From NCBI GenBank assembly GCA_003818205.1, contig RPRQ01000010.1, forward strand, positions 1 to 64,000: DNA of 64,000 nucleotides. Reading direction: 5' to 3'. The stretch comes from Bacteroidales bacterium. Lineage in GTDB: Bacteria > Bacteroidota > Bacteroidia > Bacteroidales > Tenuifilaceae. Below, one piece after another: positions 34,405 through 43,437 of the stretch. The notes beneath the pieces were generated by a model. The model did not search any database. It had not been told where the DNA came from and was given only the letters and a program-made list of their open reading frames with translations. The position numbers and the translations under genes were made by a program. The number at the start of each line of letters is the position of its first letter. Position 1 is the stretch's first letter.

Positions 34405-35285
34405 GCTGATACGGTTTTAGGGTTATTGTTGGTAACATCAAAAAACATAGCTGCTGCGCCAAGTATCGATAGGTTTTCGAGCGAGGAGTATAAAACTTTA
34501 AAATTCTTCAATGAGTTGGGGTAGGGGAAAGTATTTATTTCCTCAAGCATCGATTTTTCGAAGTATTTATGCGATTTTGCGATTGACCCACCCAGTATTA
34601 CCATTTCGGGGTCAACTGAGAATAGAATGGTTTTAATTGCATTCCCGAGATGTTTGCCGAATTCATGGTAAGCTTTTAGCGCCATTGGGTCGTTGTTCTG
34701 TGCGGCCTCCGAGATTTTCTCTCCATTCTGATGGAATATGGTTTTAAAGAACTTACCGCTACAGTAATCCTCATATATTCCATCGAGGTATGGTATGCTT
34801 CCGAATTCACCGGAGCCGCAGTTGGCATCTAATATCAGTTTCCCTCGGTTAATAATGCTTCCGCCCATGCCTGTACCGAGCGTTATGCCCACAAAGTTCT
34901 CGTAGCTACGTCCCTGCCCGTAAAGCCTTTCACCTATGGCGAAGCAGTTGCAGTCGTTATCGAGGAATACTGGAATGTGAAAATGCTCTTCGAGTAATTT
35001 CTTCAGATGAACCTCTTTCCACGAAGGGATGTTCTGAACATCGTAAACGATTCCATGCTTACGATCAACGAGGCTCGGAATTCCAATGCCAATTCCCTTC
35101 GTTTCAGGCGAGAAAGCCTGCTCTACGGTTCTCTTAATCTCATCAACAACGATGTTGGCATCGTTTGCATCGAGGGGTACGCGATTATCGGCATACTTAA
35201 CGATTTTTGCATTCTCAACTAGCCCCGCACGAATATTTGTGGCTCCAAGATCAACCCCAATAACTATATCTTTTGAAATGTTCAT
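34401..35285 (-). CDS. ROK-family sugar kinase
   Basis: 294 residues. The P-loop GVDLGATNIRAG is close to the ROK consensus; NDCNCFAIGE carries the catalytic Asp; the ATP motif is GITLGTGMGGSIIN; VDPEMVILGGSIAKS is the C-terminal nucleotide-binding strand. Zn-site cysteines are mostly absent (GEFGSIPYLDGIYEDYC). Context makes glucosamine or GlcNAc kinase the best guess: it comes after the importer and upstream of a GlcN-6-P deaminase. It starts 11 bases after the importer stop and overlaps the second ROK gene by 4 bases (ATGA). The two proteins share length and layout, so they arose by tandem duplication. Confidence 0.88.
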   Translation of the reverse strand: MNISKDIVIGVDLGATNIRAGLVENAKIVKYADNRVPLDANDANIVVDEIKRTVEQAFSPETKGIGIGIPSLVDRKHGIVYDVQNIPSWKEVHLKKLLEEHFHIPVFLDNDCNCFAIGERLYGQGRSYENFVGITLGTGMGGSIINRGKLILDANCGSGEFGSIPYLDGIYEDYCSGKFFKTIFHQNGEKISEAAQNNDPMALKAYHEFGKHLGNAIKTILFSVDPEMVILGGSIAKSHKYFEKSMLEEINTFPYPNSLKNFKVLYSSLENLSILGAAAMFFDVTNNNPKTVSA

Positions 35286-35296
35286 AGAAAGAAAAA

Positions 35297-36547
35297 TTAC
35301 TCTTTTTGCGATTTAAGACTTATGGTTTTGTTGTTTACGATGGGTTTTGCCCAGAAACCGATGCTAAAGATGTACCCCAGCGTTACGTATAGTATTGTCA
35401 TGCTGAACCGTAGCCCGATTAGGTCGCTTAACCCACCAATTATCCATGGTACAATGGCTCCACCAATTATTGCTGTGCATAGCAGCCCCGAGAAAGCCCC
35501 ATGATGATTTTCTAGCGAGTTTAGCGCAAGCGAGAATATTACCGACCACATTACCGATAGGAAGAATCCGCATAGCGGAAAGGCTACTATTGAATAGCTG
35601 GCAGGTCCAAAAAGGCCAAATGACAAGCTGAGTATTGCTAGTGATGTAAAATAGATAAGCACTTTGCGGCTATCGATGAATTTTAGCAATAGTAACCCGA
35701 GTAAGCATCCTAGGGTTAGTAGCCCCCAGAAGCTCGAAACGGCATTTGCACCATCCTCCTGAGGGTTAAATCCGTGGTACTGCTCAAGGAATCGCGACAT
35801 CCAGTTGGCTATACCCTGCTCGGTTCCTACGTAAACGAAAATACCGATGATAAAGAGGATAACCACTCTCTTTTTGAGCAGCATGCCATAGACCGACGCT
35901 TTTTCAGCTTTTTCGTCATCCTTTAGTTCAATGCGTGGGAGTTTGGATATAAGAATAACGCCAACCATTGCTATGGCTATGGCGCAAAACACCCAGTAGA
36001 TCGACACCCAGGGTTGATTTGCAGGAACCATTCCCGAGAGGGTTTGGATAAGCGTACTGTCGGGAATAGGATTTTTTTGCAGTTCGGTTACCAGATAGGA
36101 GTATAGCTGAGGGCTTACAAATGAAGCCAATCCGAAAACTAGCTGGGCGAATACGGAGTTAAAGGCAAAATGCTCTTCCCCCCCGGCAGAGCGTAGCAAT
36201 GGGTTGATTACTACTTGTAGCATAGCCATACCAATCCCAATGGTGAACAGCGATGGAAGCGCAGTATGGTATGTGGGAATAAATGCAAACCAGAAAGCCC
36301 CTGCTGTGGCTAACATAAATGCCCAAGCCATTAGCGTTTTCGCTGAGTACCTTTCGGCCAAAACACCTGCAGGAATGGAAATAATATAGGCAAAGAAAAA
36401 GGCAAAGGGTAAAAACCCTGCTAATGAATTGCTGAGGTTAAAGCTCGATATAAACTCGGGGATAATCGGTCCAAGAATATTAGTTAATAGCGAGATTACA
36501 AAGAATATCAAGAAAATAAGAGCAACAATAAAATAGTTTCGCTTCAT
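35297..36547 (-). CDS. FucP-like MFS sugar:H+ symporter
   Basis: 416 residues from ATG 36547 (MKRNYFIVALIF); this start is 7 bases after the GH2 stop. An upstream in-frame ATG (36586) would run back into the GH2 gene and is less likely. Twelve hydrophobic segments are visible. The features FFFAYIISIPAGVLAERYSAK, IGIGMAMLQVVINPLLR and FNSVFAQLVFGLASFVSP fit the FucP/glucose-galactose transporter group (FHS family). It sits in the inner membrane and should import the monosaccharide freed by the GH2 enzyme, here perhaps glucosamine. Confidence 0.9.
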   Translation of the reverse strand: MKRNYFIVALIFLIFFVISLLTNILGPIIPEFISSFNLSNSLAGFLPFAFFFAYIISIPAGVLAERYSAKTLMAWAFMLATAGAFWFAFIPTYHTALPSLFTIGIGMAMLQVVINPLLRSAGGEEHFAFNSVFAQLVFGLASFVSPQLYSYLVTELQKNPIPDSTLIQTLSGMVPANQPWVSIYWVFCAIAIAMVGVILISKLPRIELKDDEKAEKASVYGMLLKKRVVILFIIGIFVYVGTEQGIANWMSRFLEQYHGFNPQEDGANAVSSFWGLLTLGCLLGLLLLKFIDSRKVLIYFTSLAILSLSFGLFGPASYSIVAFPLCGFFLSVMWSVIFSLALNSLENHHGAFSGLLCTAIIGGAIVPWIIGGLSDLIGLRFSMTILYVTLGYIFSIGFWAKPIVNNKTISLKSQKE

Positions 36548-36554
36548 GGTTTGG

Positions 36555-39176
36555 CTATTTTGAAATATTAATTCCGTCAAGTTCAAATGTTGGGGTCTGA
36601 CCCTCTAGGTTTTTTGTGTAAACCCATGCGCTAATGGTGCGCAATTCGCCAGGTAGTAGGCTGATGTAATTATCGTCCCAAAAAACTGGTAGAATTGTTT
36701 TGCCAGCTTGGCTCCCTTTAATGGCAAGCTCAAGGAAGAAGGCAATTTTCTCCGAACTATTTTTTAGGGTAACCGTAACTCGCTGCTTGTCGCCATCAAC
36801 CGAAAATTGTGCATTCGATTCCACTTTCACTTTTTCAAGGTCTCTTAACCCTCTCAGGTCTGCGAATTGGCTATTGGGGGTAACGAACCATGCTGTTTTT
36901 TTGTAATCAAGGATGTCATCTTGTGTTGATAACCAGTAAAAATTGGTTGCGATCAGCGATGAATCCTCTTGGTAAAGCCTTAGATCAACAAAGTATGCTG
37001 TGGTTAGATCTTTTAGCTCCGATAGGCCAAGTACTTCTTTCGATGTGTTTGATTCAATATCAATGGTTGATGAATTGCTAAAGATTAGCTTCGATTCGAG
37101 GTTAAAGACTTTTACCTCTGCTCGGAGTTTATTCTTTGGCTCTATTAAATCGGAGGAAACAAAAACCGTTTTACTGCCATAGTTGTATGAGATATTCAGC
37201 GGACGACATGCGCTTCGTGTCCCGTAGAACGCCCCGTTTGGCATTAGGTACCAATCGTATAGCTGCCAGTACATCTCGGGCCAAGCGGAGTTTAACATCC
37301 ATTGGACTACCCCTGTGGAGTTGAATTTGTTTGCGCTGAAAGCCTCGAACATGGGACGGATGGCCTCGTAGTTCGAAACTTGGCACATCTTAGCAAAATC
37401 TTTTATGTCCGATGACTCCCCATACCTATGATTAAAGGCGTTAAGAAATCTTTTTATGGAGTGAAACTCATTCCTGCCGCAATGGTAGTTCCATTCGCTA
37501 TTTGTTGGAGGCCAAAGTGAATCAGCAGGGAGCATTCTTTGCAGGCTTTCAAGGGGTGGAACCTGTGGCCCAGGGCCTGTTTCGGTGTTGAAACCGTATG
37601 CACCACCGTAATGGGTGTCAACATACCAGTAGTTCGGGGTTACGTAATCGTAAGGTCCACGCATCTTAACGCCTGTAGGTCCGCTAATTTTACTTGTATT
37701 GTTGAAAATGTCATCGGCATCGTAATATTTGCAGCTGGCAAGTATAGGGCGTGTGGGGTCAACCTTGTTAATAGCATTGTTAAGCATGGCTTCAAGTTCT
37801 GTAGGGGGGAGCTTATCGCTACCGTAAACCCATAGAAACACCGAAGGATGGTTCCTTAACCACATCACCTGATCGGCATACGATTGGGTGTGAAGGCTAA
37901 ACTCATTGGGGTTGATTGACATAAAATCGGTTTCGGGTCTTCCGCAGTAACCCTCCCATTCCCAATGGCAGCTCCAACCTAGCATCACAAGCATACCGTT
38001 CTCATCGGCATAATCGTAAAATTTTTCGCTGTTTCCCCAGAAGCCTTCGAGGCGAATGGTGTTCAAATTCGTGTGGCGAGCATATTCAACCTGCACCTTA
38101 ACTTTTTCATCGGTATCGGACAGGGTAAGGTCATCGACCCATCCTGCCCCTTTAATCAATACCTTTTTGCCATTTATTTTATAACCTCTATGTCCATCCC
38201 TATTAATGTACTGGCCTATGGTACGAATTCCGAAACGTATGGTTTTATGGTCGGTAATAAGGCCATCGACGCTAGCGCTTATATTTAGCGTGTAGAGTTC
38301 GGGTTTACCCATTCCGTTGGGCCACCATAGCCTCGCATCTTTTAGGTTGAGCGTTTCGAAATCATCGGGGTCAAAAACTCCTTCGATACAGCCATTCGCA
38401 TTGGCTTCAATCTCCTTTTCGATTCTCACCCCTTCAAAATCGGCTGTAATCTTTATCTTCTTCGATGATGCGGCGAAATTTTTAAGGTTAAACCCAATGC
38501 TGATTCTCGCTGATTTTAAGGTTGTTGTATCTACGTCGCTTCGGACATAAACATCGTTGAGCGATACAACCCCAGAGCGGATGATTTTAACACCTCTCCA
38601 GAGACCCATGTTCGCATCGGGGGCAGGTGGATTCCAATCCACAAAGCCAATGGTTAAATCCTGGGGTTGGGGAGGGAATACCTCTACGGCCAAGGCGTTT
38701 TTTGCCTTTAGTAAATTATTGTTGAGGGATATTTTAAAAATCCTAAAGGGGTTCTCAACGGTGTCGGCCTTTGCTATAAGAGTTCCGTTAAGCCAAATAT
38801 TAGCCCTGTAATTTAGACCTTCAAGAATCAATGTTTGATTGAATGCATCACCATAGCAATCCAATAAAAATTCCTTACGATACCACCATGATGTTTGAAA
38901 CCTTTCGGTATTTACTTTTTGGAGGTTGTTGCTAAAGTAGATGTCTTTATACTCTCCGGCATTTATCAATGCAGTGAACACGGTGGATGGTATATTACAG
39001 CTATACCATGCTTGGGTATTGTACTCAGGTTTTGAAATTACGCTTCCTGAAGTATTCGTTATTGAGGAGGATTGTAGGTTCCATCCGTTATTCAGGTTGC
39101 TTTCATCGTACAAGGTTTCTTTTTTTGAACAGGAAAGCAGAATGAAAGAGATTAAGATTACTGAGTTTATGCGCAT
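36555..39176 (-). CDS. GH2 lipoprotein, exo-beta-D-glucosaminidase-like
   Basis: About 873 residues. The start at 39176 (MRINSVILIS) gives a clean lipoprotein signal with lipobox FILLSC; longer in-frame starts exist up to 39212. Order: sugar-binding jelly roll (FQTSWWYRKEFLL; LNYRANIWLNG), Ig-like domain, TIM barrel (RLEGFWGNSEKFYDYADENG), C-terminal beta domains. The acid/base region reads WVYGSDKLPP: Ser-Asp instead of the Asn-Glu of most GH2 enzymes, a mark of the exo-beta-D-glucosaminidase (CsxA) group. The nucleophile is in FNTETGPGPQ. In the longest frame these are Asp466 and Glu544. It should release glucosamine from chitosan ends. First gene of the locus. Confidence 0.85.
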   Translation of the reverse strand: MRINSVILISFILLSCSKKETLYDESNLNNGWNLQSSSITNTSGSVISKPEYNTQAWYSCNIPSTVFTALINAGEYKDIYFSNNLQKVNTERFQTSWWYRKEFLLDCYGDAFNQTLILEGLNYRANIWLNGTLIAKADTVENPFRIFKISLNNNLLKAKNALAVEVFPPQPQDLTIGFVDWNPPAPDANMGLWRGVKIIRSGVVSLNDVYVRSDVDTTTLKSARISIGFNLKNFAASSKKIKITADFEGVRIEKEIEANANGCIEGVFDPDDFETLNLKDARLWWPNGMGKPELYTLNISASVDGLITDHKTIRFGIRTIGQYINRDGHRGYKINGKKVLIKGAGWVDDLTLSDTDEKVKVQVEYARHTNLNTIRLEGFWGNSEKFYDYADENGMLVMLGWSCHWEWEGYCGRPETDFMSINPNEFSLHTQSYADQVMWLRNHPSVFLWVYGSDKLPPTELEAMLNNAINKVDPTRPILASCKYYDADDIFNNTSKISGPTGVKMRGPYDYVTPNYWYVDTHYGGAYGFNTETGPGPQVPPLESLQRMLPADSLWPPTNSEWNYHCGRNEFHSIKRFLNAFNHRYGESSDIKDFAKMCQVSNYEAIRPMFEAFSANKFNSTGVVQWMLNSAWPEMYWQLYDWYLMPNGAFYGTRSACRPLNISYNYGSKTVFVSSDLIEPKNKLRAEVKVFNLESKLIFSNSSTIDIESNTSKEVLGLSELKDLTTAYFVDLRLYQEDSSLIATNFYWLSTQDDILDYKKTAWFVTPNSQFADLRGLRDLEKVKVESNAQFSVDGDKQRVTVTLKNSSEKIAFFLELAIKGSQAGKTILPVFWDDNYISLLPGELRTISAWVYTKNLEGQTPTFELDGINISK

Positions 39177-39300
39177 CATCTCGGTTTGGTTTTGGGTTTT
39201 GTATGAACCCAAAATACGCCCATCGGATTTTTAATTGCAAAGAAATGTACAGCAATTATAGCTGTTTATAGGTGGTTATGGTTTCTTTTTTGATGAGCAA

Positions 39301-39314
39301 TGCAAAAAATTGCA
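39301..39314. promoter_or_regulatory. Operator-like dyad TGCAA-N4-TTGCA, proximal
   Basis: TGCAAAAAATTGCA, 125 bases before the GH2 start. It shares the exact half-sites and 4-base spacing with the core of the large palindrome 100 bases away. A LacI-type dimer would fit this spacing. The rest of the 39213-39597 gap has a loose ATCGCAAAG/CTTTGCGAT stem (39439-39481) but no gene. Confidence 0.55.
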
Positions 39315-39390
39315 CAAAGAGGTTTTACTGATTGATTTTGTATCGATTGAATTTAGTGAAAAAAATTAAAAATAGCTAATTATCAGCATG

Positions 39391-39424
39391 AATAAGCGTG
39401 TGCAATATATTGCACACGCTTATT
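39391..39424. promoter_or_regulatory. 34-bp perfect palindrome, operator candidate, distal
   Basis: Each 17-base arm is AATAAGCGTGTGCAATA or its complement, with no mismatch and no loop; the core (39401-39414) is TGCAA-TATA-TTGCA. No T-run follows on either strand close by, so an operator is preferred over a terminator. Likely ligand: the LacI-type regulator encoded at 42152-43189. Confidence 0.6.
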
Positions 39425-39597
39425 TGAGGTTATTTTTTATCGCAAAGGCTGCATGGTCAAAAGATAGACAGACTTTGCGATCCCTTTTTTTAGCAATTTT
39501 TACGTGAAATGGGTTGCTCTATACTTTGAAGTCTAAGGTAGATAAACATATAGTTGAGGTTCAGATGTTTGTTGCGATTGTTGGTTTAAGTCAGGCA

Positions 39598-41334
39598 TTA
39601 GTTCTTGCTTGCTGTTTGTAGAGCTAACCTGAATGCAACCATCTCTTGGGCATTGCGAACAATCAGAACATTACCAGCCAGTGCTGGATGGTTCCATGTT
39701 TTGCCTTCAATTGCATGAAAATGTGCTAGCTCTTTGAATTGTTTAGGAGTAGCCAAAGCTAGTGCAATATCTCCTTTCTCCGTTAGTACAAGCAGTAAAT
39801 CTTGATCGGCTAGCAGAAGAAGTTGACCTCCATAGCGCCCCCCTTTCCATTTCCGATCCCCCTTTTCGATGTCGATGCAAGCAAGGCTAGGTCCCTCAAA
39901 GCCGTAAACATGACCTTTATGCACGACAAAGTCATTGTAGTCGGGCCTTAGCTTGTTTGATGTCCAGCGTTCCTCAGTAGCCCATCCATTGGGTTCGTTT
40001 TTGAGCGCAATACGCTTCATTCCTATTCTCTCCTCTGCACCGATTAGGATTTCGCTTTCATTTATTTGAGCAGGTTGAACAACTCTAACCCCTGGCCATG
40101 GGAACTCCCATAGTATTTTGCCATTGCTTGGAACATAGCTGGTTGCCCCTGCATTGTTTGTAAATAGTATCTGCTTAACGCCATTGATTGTGAATGCATG
40201 GGGGGAGCAGTAGCTTTCTCCACCGTCATTACCTGACCATTGCTGTTTTCCTGTAGTAATATTGTAGGCAAGAAGTTGACCCGATATGGCAATTAAAACG
40301 GTGCTATCAATCACCAAAGGTGAGCTCGTGTAACCCCAACCCGGGATCGTTACCTTTGTATCCTGCGCTGCATTGCGGGACCATACAACGTCACCATTTA
40401 ATGCATCGAGAACATTCAGGATTCCTGTTGCACCTAATGTGTAAACACGACCATTGCATAGGGTGGGTGTTGAACGTGGACCAGCACCTGCATGGGCGTC
40501 CCAAAAACGGGTTGAATCTTTATGAGTCCATATCAGCTCTCCTGTATTGAGGTTGTAGCAGGTAACCATCTCGTACTCCCCTCGCTGTTCCTGAGTATAG
40601 ACCGTAGCCCCTTGTACAGCAAAGGATGAGCAACCTGGACCAACAGGCCTACGCCACATCTCAATCGGTGGATTTTTTGACCAATCGGATTCAATTTTTA
40701 TACCATGAACAATGCCATTCCGATTGCGCCCCCTGAAGCCCGGCCATTCGGGCTCTGTTGCCATTGCTATTGAATCTAATGGTGCTTTTTCTAGGTTATC
40801 TTTGGCTTGATATAGCAATTGCTCCTCGGCTGTTTTCGCCCATCTCCATTTTAACTCATGATGAAGTTCAGCATCCATGCCATCTGTTCGTAGGAAAGCC
40901 CAAAACCCGGATGCGAGTAGGATGGTGGCAACCATAGTTGTACGTCGTAATTTAAGAGAGAAGTTGCGGCTGATCATCGTCCACACCACAAAAGCAAGAC
41001 ACATAACCGGGATTGAGTATATAGCAAACATCAACCCCATATTCGCTGTTGCAATGGATTTATCTAAAATTTGAAATGTTCCAACCAATGCAACGATTAT
41101 TAGCGGTATTGCAAACCATCGCTCGAAGCGGGGTGCTTTGCTAAAGAATACCCACCATATAACGATTGCCAATCCGAATAGGATAACGCCGAGCACACCG
41201 TATATAATGGCATCGGGCTCAATGGCAGGGATAGCATATCTCAACAACCATTGTAAAGTTACGAATACCACTCCAGGCCATAGCCTTAGTGGATTCGGTT
41301 GATTTGGAATGTTTGCGTTTTTGCTCATCATCAT
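39598..41334 (-). CDS. Membrane-anchored PQQ-type beta-propeller protein
   Basis: About 578 residues from ATG 41334 ([10 protein letters not shown]). Residues up to about 150 contain four to five hydrophobic helices ([80 protein letters not shown]). The rest is a PQQ/BamB-like propeller with repeats such as [38 protein letters not shown] and [10 protein letters not shown]. Quinoprotein dehydrogenase activity is not shown; no heme motif. It lies 4 bases after the XRE regulator gene, so the three genes form one unit with DUF2178. Confidence 0.8.
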   Translation of the reverse strand: MMMSKNANIPNQPNPLRLWPGVVFVTLQWLLRYAIPAIEPDAIIYGVLGVILFGLAIVIWWVFFSKAPRFERWFAIPLIIVALVGTFQILDKSIATANMGLMFAIYSIPVMCLAFVVWTMISRNFSLKLRRTTMVATILLASGFWAFLRTDGMDAELHHELKWRWAKTAEEQLLYQAKDNLEKAPLDSIAMATEPEWPGFRGRNRNGIVHGIKIESDWSKNPPIEMWRRPVGPGCSSFAVQGATVYTQEQRGEYEMVTCYNLNTGELIWTHKDSTRFWDAHAGAGPRSTPTLCNGRVYTLGATGILNVLDALNGDVVWSRNAAQDTKVTIPGWGYTSSPLVIDSTVLIAISGQLLAYNITTGKQQWSGNDGGESYCSPHAFTINGVKQILFTNNAGATSYVPSNGKILWEFPWPGVRVVQPAQINESEILIGAEERIGMKRIALKNEPNGWATEERWTSNKLRPDYNDFVVHKGHVYGFEGPSLACIDIEKGDRKWKGGRYGGQLLLLADQDLLLVLTEKGDIALALATPKQFKELAHFHAIEGKTWNHPALAGNVLIVRNAQEMVAFRLALQTASKN

Positions 41335-41338
41335 AATG

Positions 41339-41560
41339 TTATTTATTTTCAACGATATAGGAGAATACCTCTTCTAAAGGAGAGTGGAAGACTAGGGCGA
41401 TGCGAAAGGCTAATTCTAGCGTTGGGGAGTATTTGCCATTTTCGATGGCAACAATGGTTTGTCGTGTAACCCCAGTTTTATCAGCCAATTCTTGCTGAGT
41501 CATTTCATCGGCATGGAAGCGTAGTTTGCGTATATTATTGCTTATTAAACATTTGCTCAT
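41339..41560 (-). CDS. XRE-family HTH regulator
   Basis: 73 residues from ATG 41560 ([19 protein letters not shown]), one base after the upstream stop. An in-frame start at 41617 would overlap the upstream gene by about 56 bases and add unconserved text. The helix-turn-helix is canonical: [29 protein letters not shown] split as recognition (T-R-Q-T-I) and G-K-Y-S-P. Short XRE proteins next to DUF2178-type membrane proteins are a frequent pair and probably control their own promoter at 42061. Confidence 0.9.
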   Translation of the reverse strand: MSKCLISNNIRKLRFHADEMTQQELADKTGVTRQTIVAIENGKYSPTLELAFRIALVFHSPLEEVFSYIVENK

Positions 41561-41561
41561 G

Positions 41562-42008
41562 CTAAAATCCTTTCTTATAAAAAATATACTTGGCGATTCC
41601 TGATGTAGTACATGCAATAAAACCTGATAAAATCAGCACAATAAACATCACCCAAGGCTTCATCCCGATAGCCAGCGATCCCATTGAAAGCAAAAAGCCG
41701 AAAATGAATATCCGATGGGCTATTCTAATAGATTTTAGCTCAATCAGCTTGTCGCGTTCATCGGTAATGGTCGGCACATCCTCATTTGTTACAATTTTAC
41801 TGATGATAGCAAAAATGATGTGAATGATAATTTGTGCTAAGATTGAAATGGGAATCAAAATAAGGAAGCATTCCCCCCAGAATTTAAAGTCGTTCAAAAT
41901 AGCAGGATTCCCTGCAATGTAATTGTAATATATATAAAGGGAATAAAACCCAAGAATCAGCAGAGATGTGATTAAAGAAACAAGTATTTGTTTTTCTTTA
42001 TTGTACAT
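41562..42008 (-). CDS. DUF2178-like four-helix membrane protein
   Basis: 148 residues. Hydrophobic segments at about 9-29, 45-70, 98-117 and 119-137; the soluble loop in the middle has ITDERDKLIELKSIRIAH, the D-E-R-D feature of the DUF2178 group. Its partner is the XRE regulator that follows after a single base. Function unknown; membrane sensor or target of the regulator is an inference. It has a consensus promoter 53 bases upstream. Confidence 0.75.
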   Translation of the reverse strand: MYNKEKQILVSLITSLLILGFYSLYIYYNYIAGNPAILNDFKFWGECFLILIPISILAQIIIHIIFAIISKIVTNEDVPTITDERDKLIELKSIRIAHRIFIFGFLLSMGSLAIGMKPWVMFIVLILSGFIACTTSGIAKYIFYKKGF

Positions 42009-42060
42009 ATTTACCTTTTTTTATCTGGTTAACTTTACTATATGTAAAAAAATATAGACA

Positions 42061-42091
42061 CAAAGATAAATATATTATACATAATGTCAAA
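42061..42091 (-). promoter_or_regulatory. Consensus promoter of the DUF2178/XRE unit
   Basis: Minus strand: TTTG (42091-42088), 19-base spacer, TATCTTTG (42068-42061). Both boxes and the spacing match the Bacteroidota consensus exactly. The surrounding sequence is very AT-rich with short dyads (ATTATACATAAT) that could serve an autoregulating XRE protein. Confidence 0.75.
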
Positions 42092-42151
42092 TAAAATATA
42101 CATCATGAAATATATTTTTTTTATTAAGCTTTAAACGATCTGTTTATGTTT

Positions 42152-43189
42152 CTATCGTTTTATACTCGAACCACGAATGGAGAGGCGGGTAGTGATAATG
42201 GATGTGTCAGGCGAAATGGATTGTCCTATTTCAGTTTTTTGGAGGGTTTCGAAGAATTTTTTTGTGGTGGCTCGTGCAAATTCAAGGTTGTTCACCTCTA
42301 CACAGGTGATTGTGGGGGTCCAGTATTTAAGTAACGAATGATTACCAATGGTAACAATGGCAATATCTTCGGGCACTCGAATATTCTCATCCTTCAATCG
42401 GCTAATAATCTGAATAGCGATGTTTGGATTGGCTGTGATAATGGCATCGGGGATTTCATTTAATCGGTATAGTATATCTAGAGAAGCGTCAACATCCGAT
42501 TCGGTGAGGCTACTGCTTACCACGTATTCCTGCTTGAGCGCCAATCCGTTTTTTGAAAGAGCCTGTTTATAACCCTTCAGTATTTCGGAGTAAATGGGGC
42601 AGCTTTTCTTACCGATTAGCAGGGCAATACGATTGCAGCCCATGGTAAGTAAATGGTTTGTGGCTAGGAACGCCCCTTGAAAGTTGTCGATGATAATTCG
42701 TGGAATTTGCAAATTGAAGTTCACCCGATGGATGGCAACGATTGGAAACCCCTTTAAATCTGGATTGTTGATATTGATGCAGTTAGTGGTCGTATCCGAA
42801 AATGAGATGACCAATCCGCAAAGGCCAAGATTTTTAACGTCAGTAATTATTTGTTTCTCAACTTCAGGCCGATTGCCTGAGTTCAAAACAACAACCTGAT
42901 AACCTTTTGTAAGAGCCTCTTCTTGTAGTATATTATAAGTTTCGATGTAAATGGGGTTGCTGAAATTTGGAACCAATAATCCAATAGTTCTCATTGGCCT
43001 GTTAACCTTAGCAAAATCGGGGAAGTAGGGTTGATAATCCATTTCGTTGGCTAATTTCCAAACGGCCTCTCGGGTCTCTTTACTAATACGTGGATTATTG
43101 TTTAGCGCACGCGAAACGGTGGATGCAGAGACTCTTAATCGCTCTGCAATTTCTTGAAGGGTAACCGATTCTTTTCTTTTTGCTGCCAT
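42152..43189 (-). CDS. LacI-family transcription regulator
   Basis: 345 residues. N-terminal LacI helix-turn-helix: TLQEIAERLRVSASTVSRAL and NNNPRISKETREAVWKLAN, with the hinge region following. The periplasmic-binding-protein-like sensor domain opens MRTIGLLVPNFSNPIYIE and includes KGYKQALSKNGL. It stands alone on the minus strand 3 kb upstream of the glucosamine locus, which lacks its own regulator, so it is the natural candidate for its control; the palindromes at 39301 and 39391 would be its operators. Confidence 0.95.
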   Translation of the reverse strand: MAAKRKESVTLQEIAERLRVSASTVSRALNNNPRISKETREAVWKLANEMDYQPYFPDFAKVNRPMRTIGLLVPNFSNPIYIETYNILQEEALTKGYQVVVLNSGNRPEVEKQIITDVKNLGLCGLVISFSDTTTNCININNPDLKGFPIVAIHRVNFNLQIPRIIIDNFQGAFLATNHLLTMGCNRIALLIGKKSCPIYSEILKGYKQALSKNGLALKQEYVVSSSLTESDVDASLDILYRLNEIPDAIITANPNIAIQIISRLKDENIRVPEDIAIVTIGNHSLLKYWTPTITCVEVNNLEFARATTKKFFETLQKTEIGQSISPDTSIITTRLSIRGSSIKR

Positions 43190-43224
43190 GCTCAGTAATG
43201 ACGAGATTTCAATAAGGACATATA

Positions 43225-43324
43225 AAATGCGTTAACAAATGCTTTGTGCATTAGGTTGAAAATGATTTCTATTCAAGGTTAGTAAAGTAAATAAAAAGCC
43301 TGAACCCTCCAAATGCGTTAACAA
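43225..43324. promoter_or_regulatory. Direct repeats AAATGCGTTAACAA upstream of lacI-type gene
   Basis: Identical 14-mers at 43225-43238 and 43311-43324, each with a GTTAAC dyad, lie 36 and 122 bases upstream of the LacI-type gene. GTTAAC-centred sites are typical for some LacI proteins, so autoregulation is possible. They differ from the TGCAA-N4-TTGCA sites near the GH2 gene. Confidence 0.45.
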
Positions 43325-43437
43325 CCCAAATACAATAAATACGCCTTGGCAGCTGGTGTTATATGTTTTTCACTATTTGCCTAATCAAATAACAAAAATG
43401 TAATTATCAATTCTTTAATAATAGTTTGGGTTGTAAT

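Noticed and set aside
33520-35285. ROK proteins as NagC-type repressors
   Set aside because: Neither protein has an N-terminal helix-turn-helix.
39439-39490. ATCGCAAAG/CTTTGCGAT stem followed by a T-run
   Set aside because: It looks like a plus-strand terminator, but no plus-strand gene lies upstream; the 25-base loop makes it weak.
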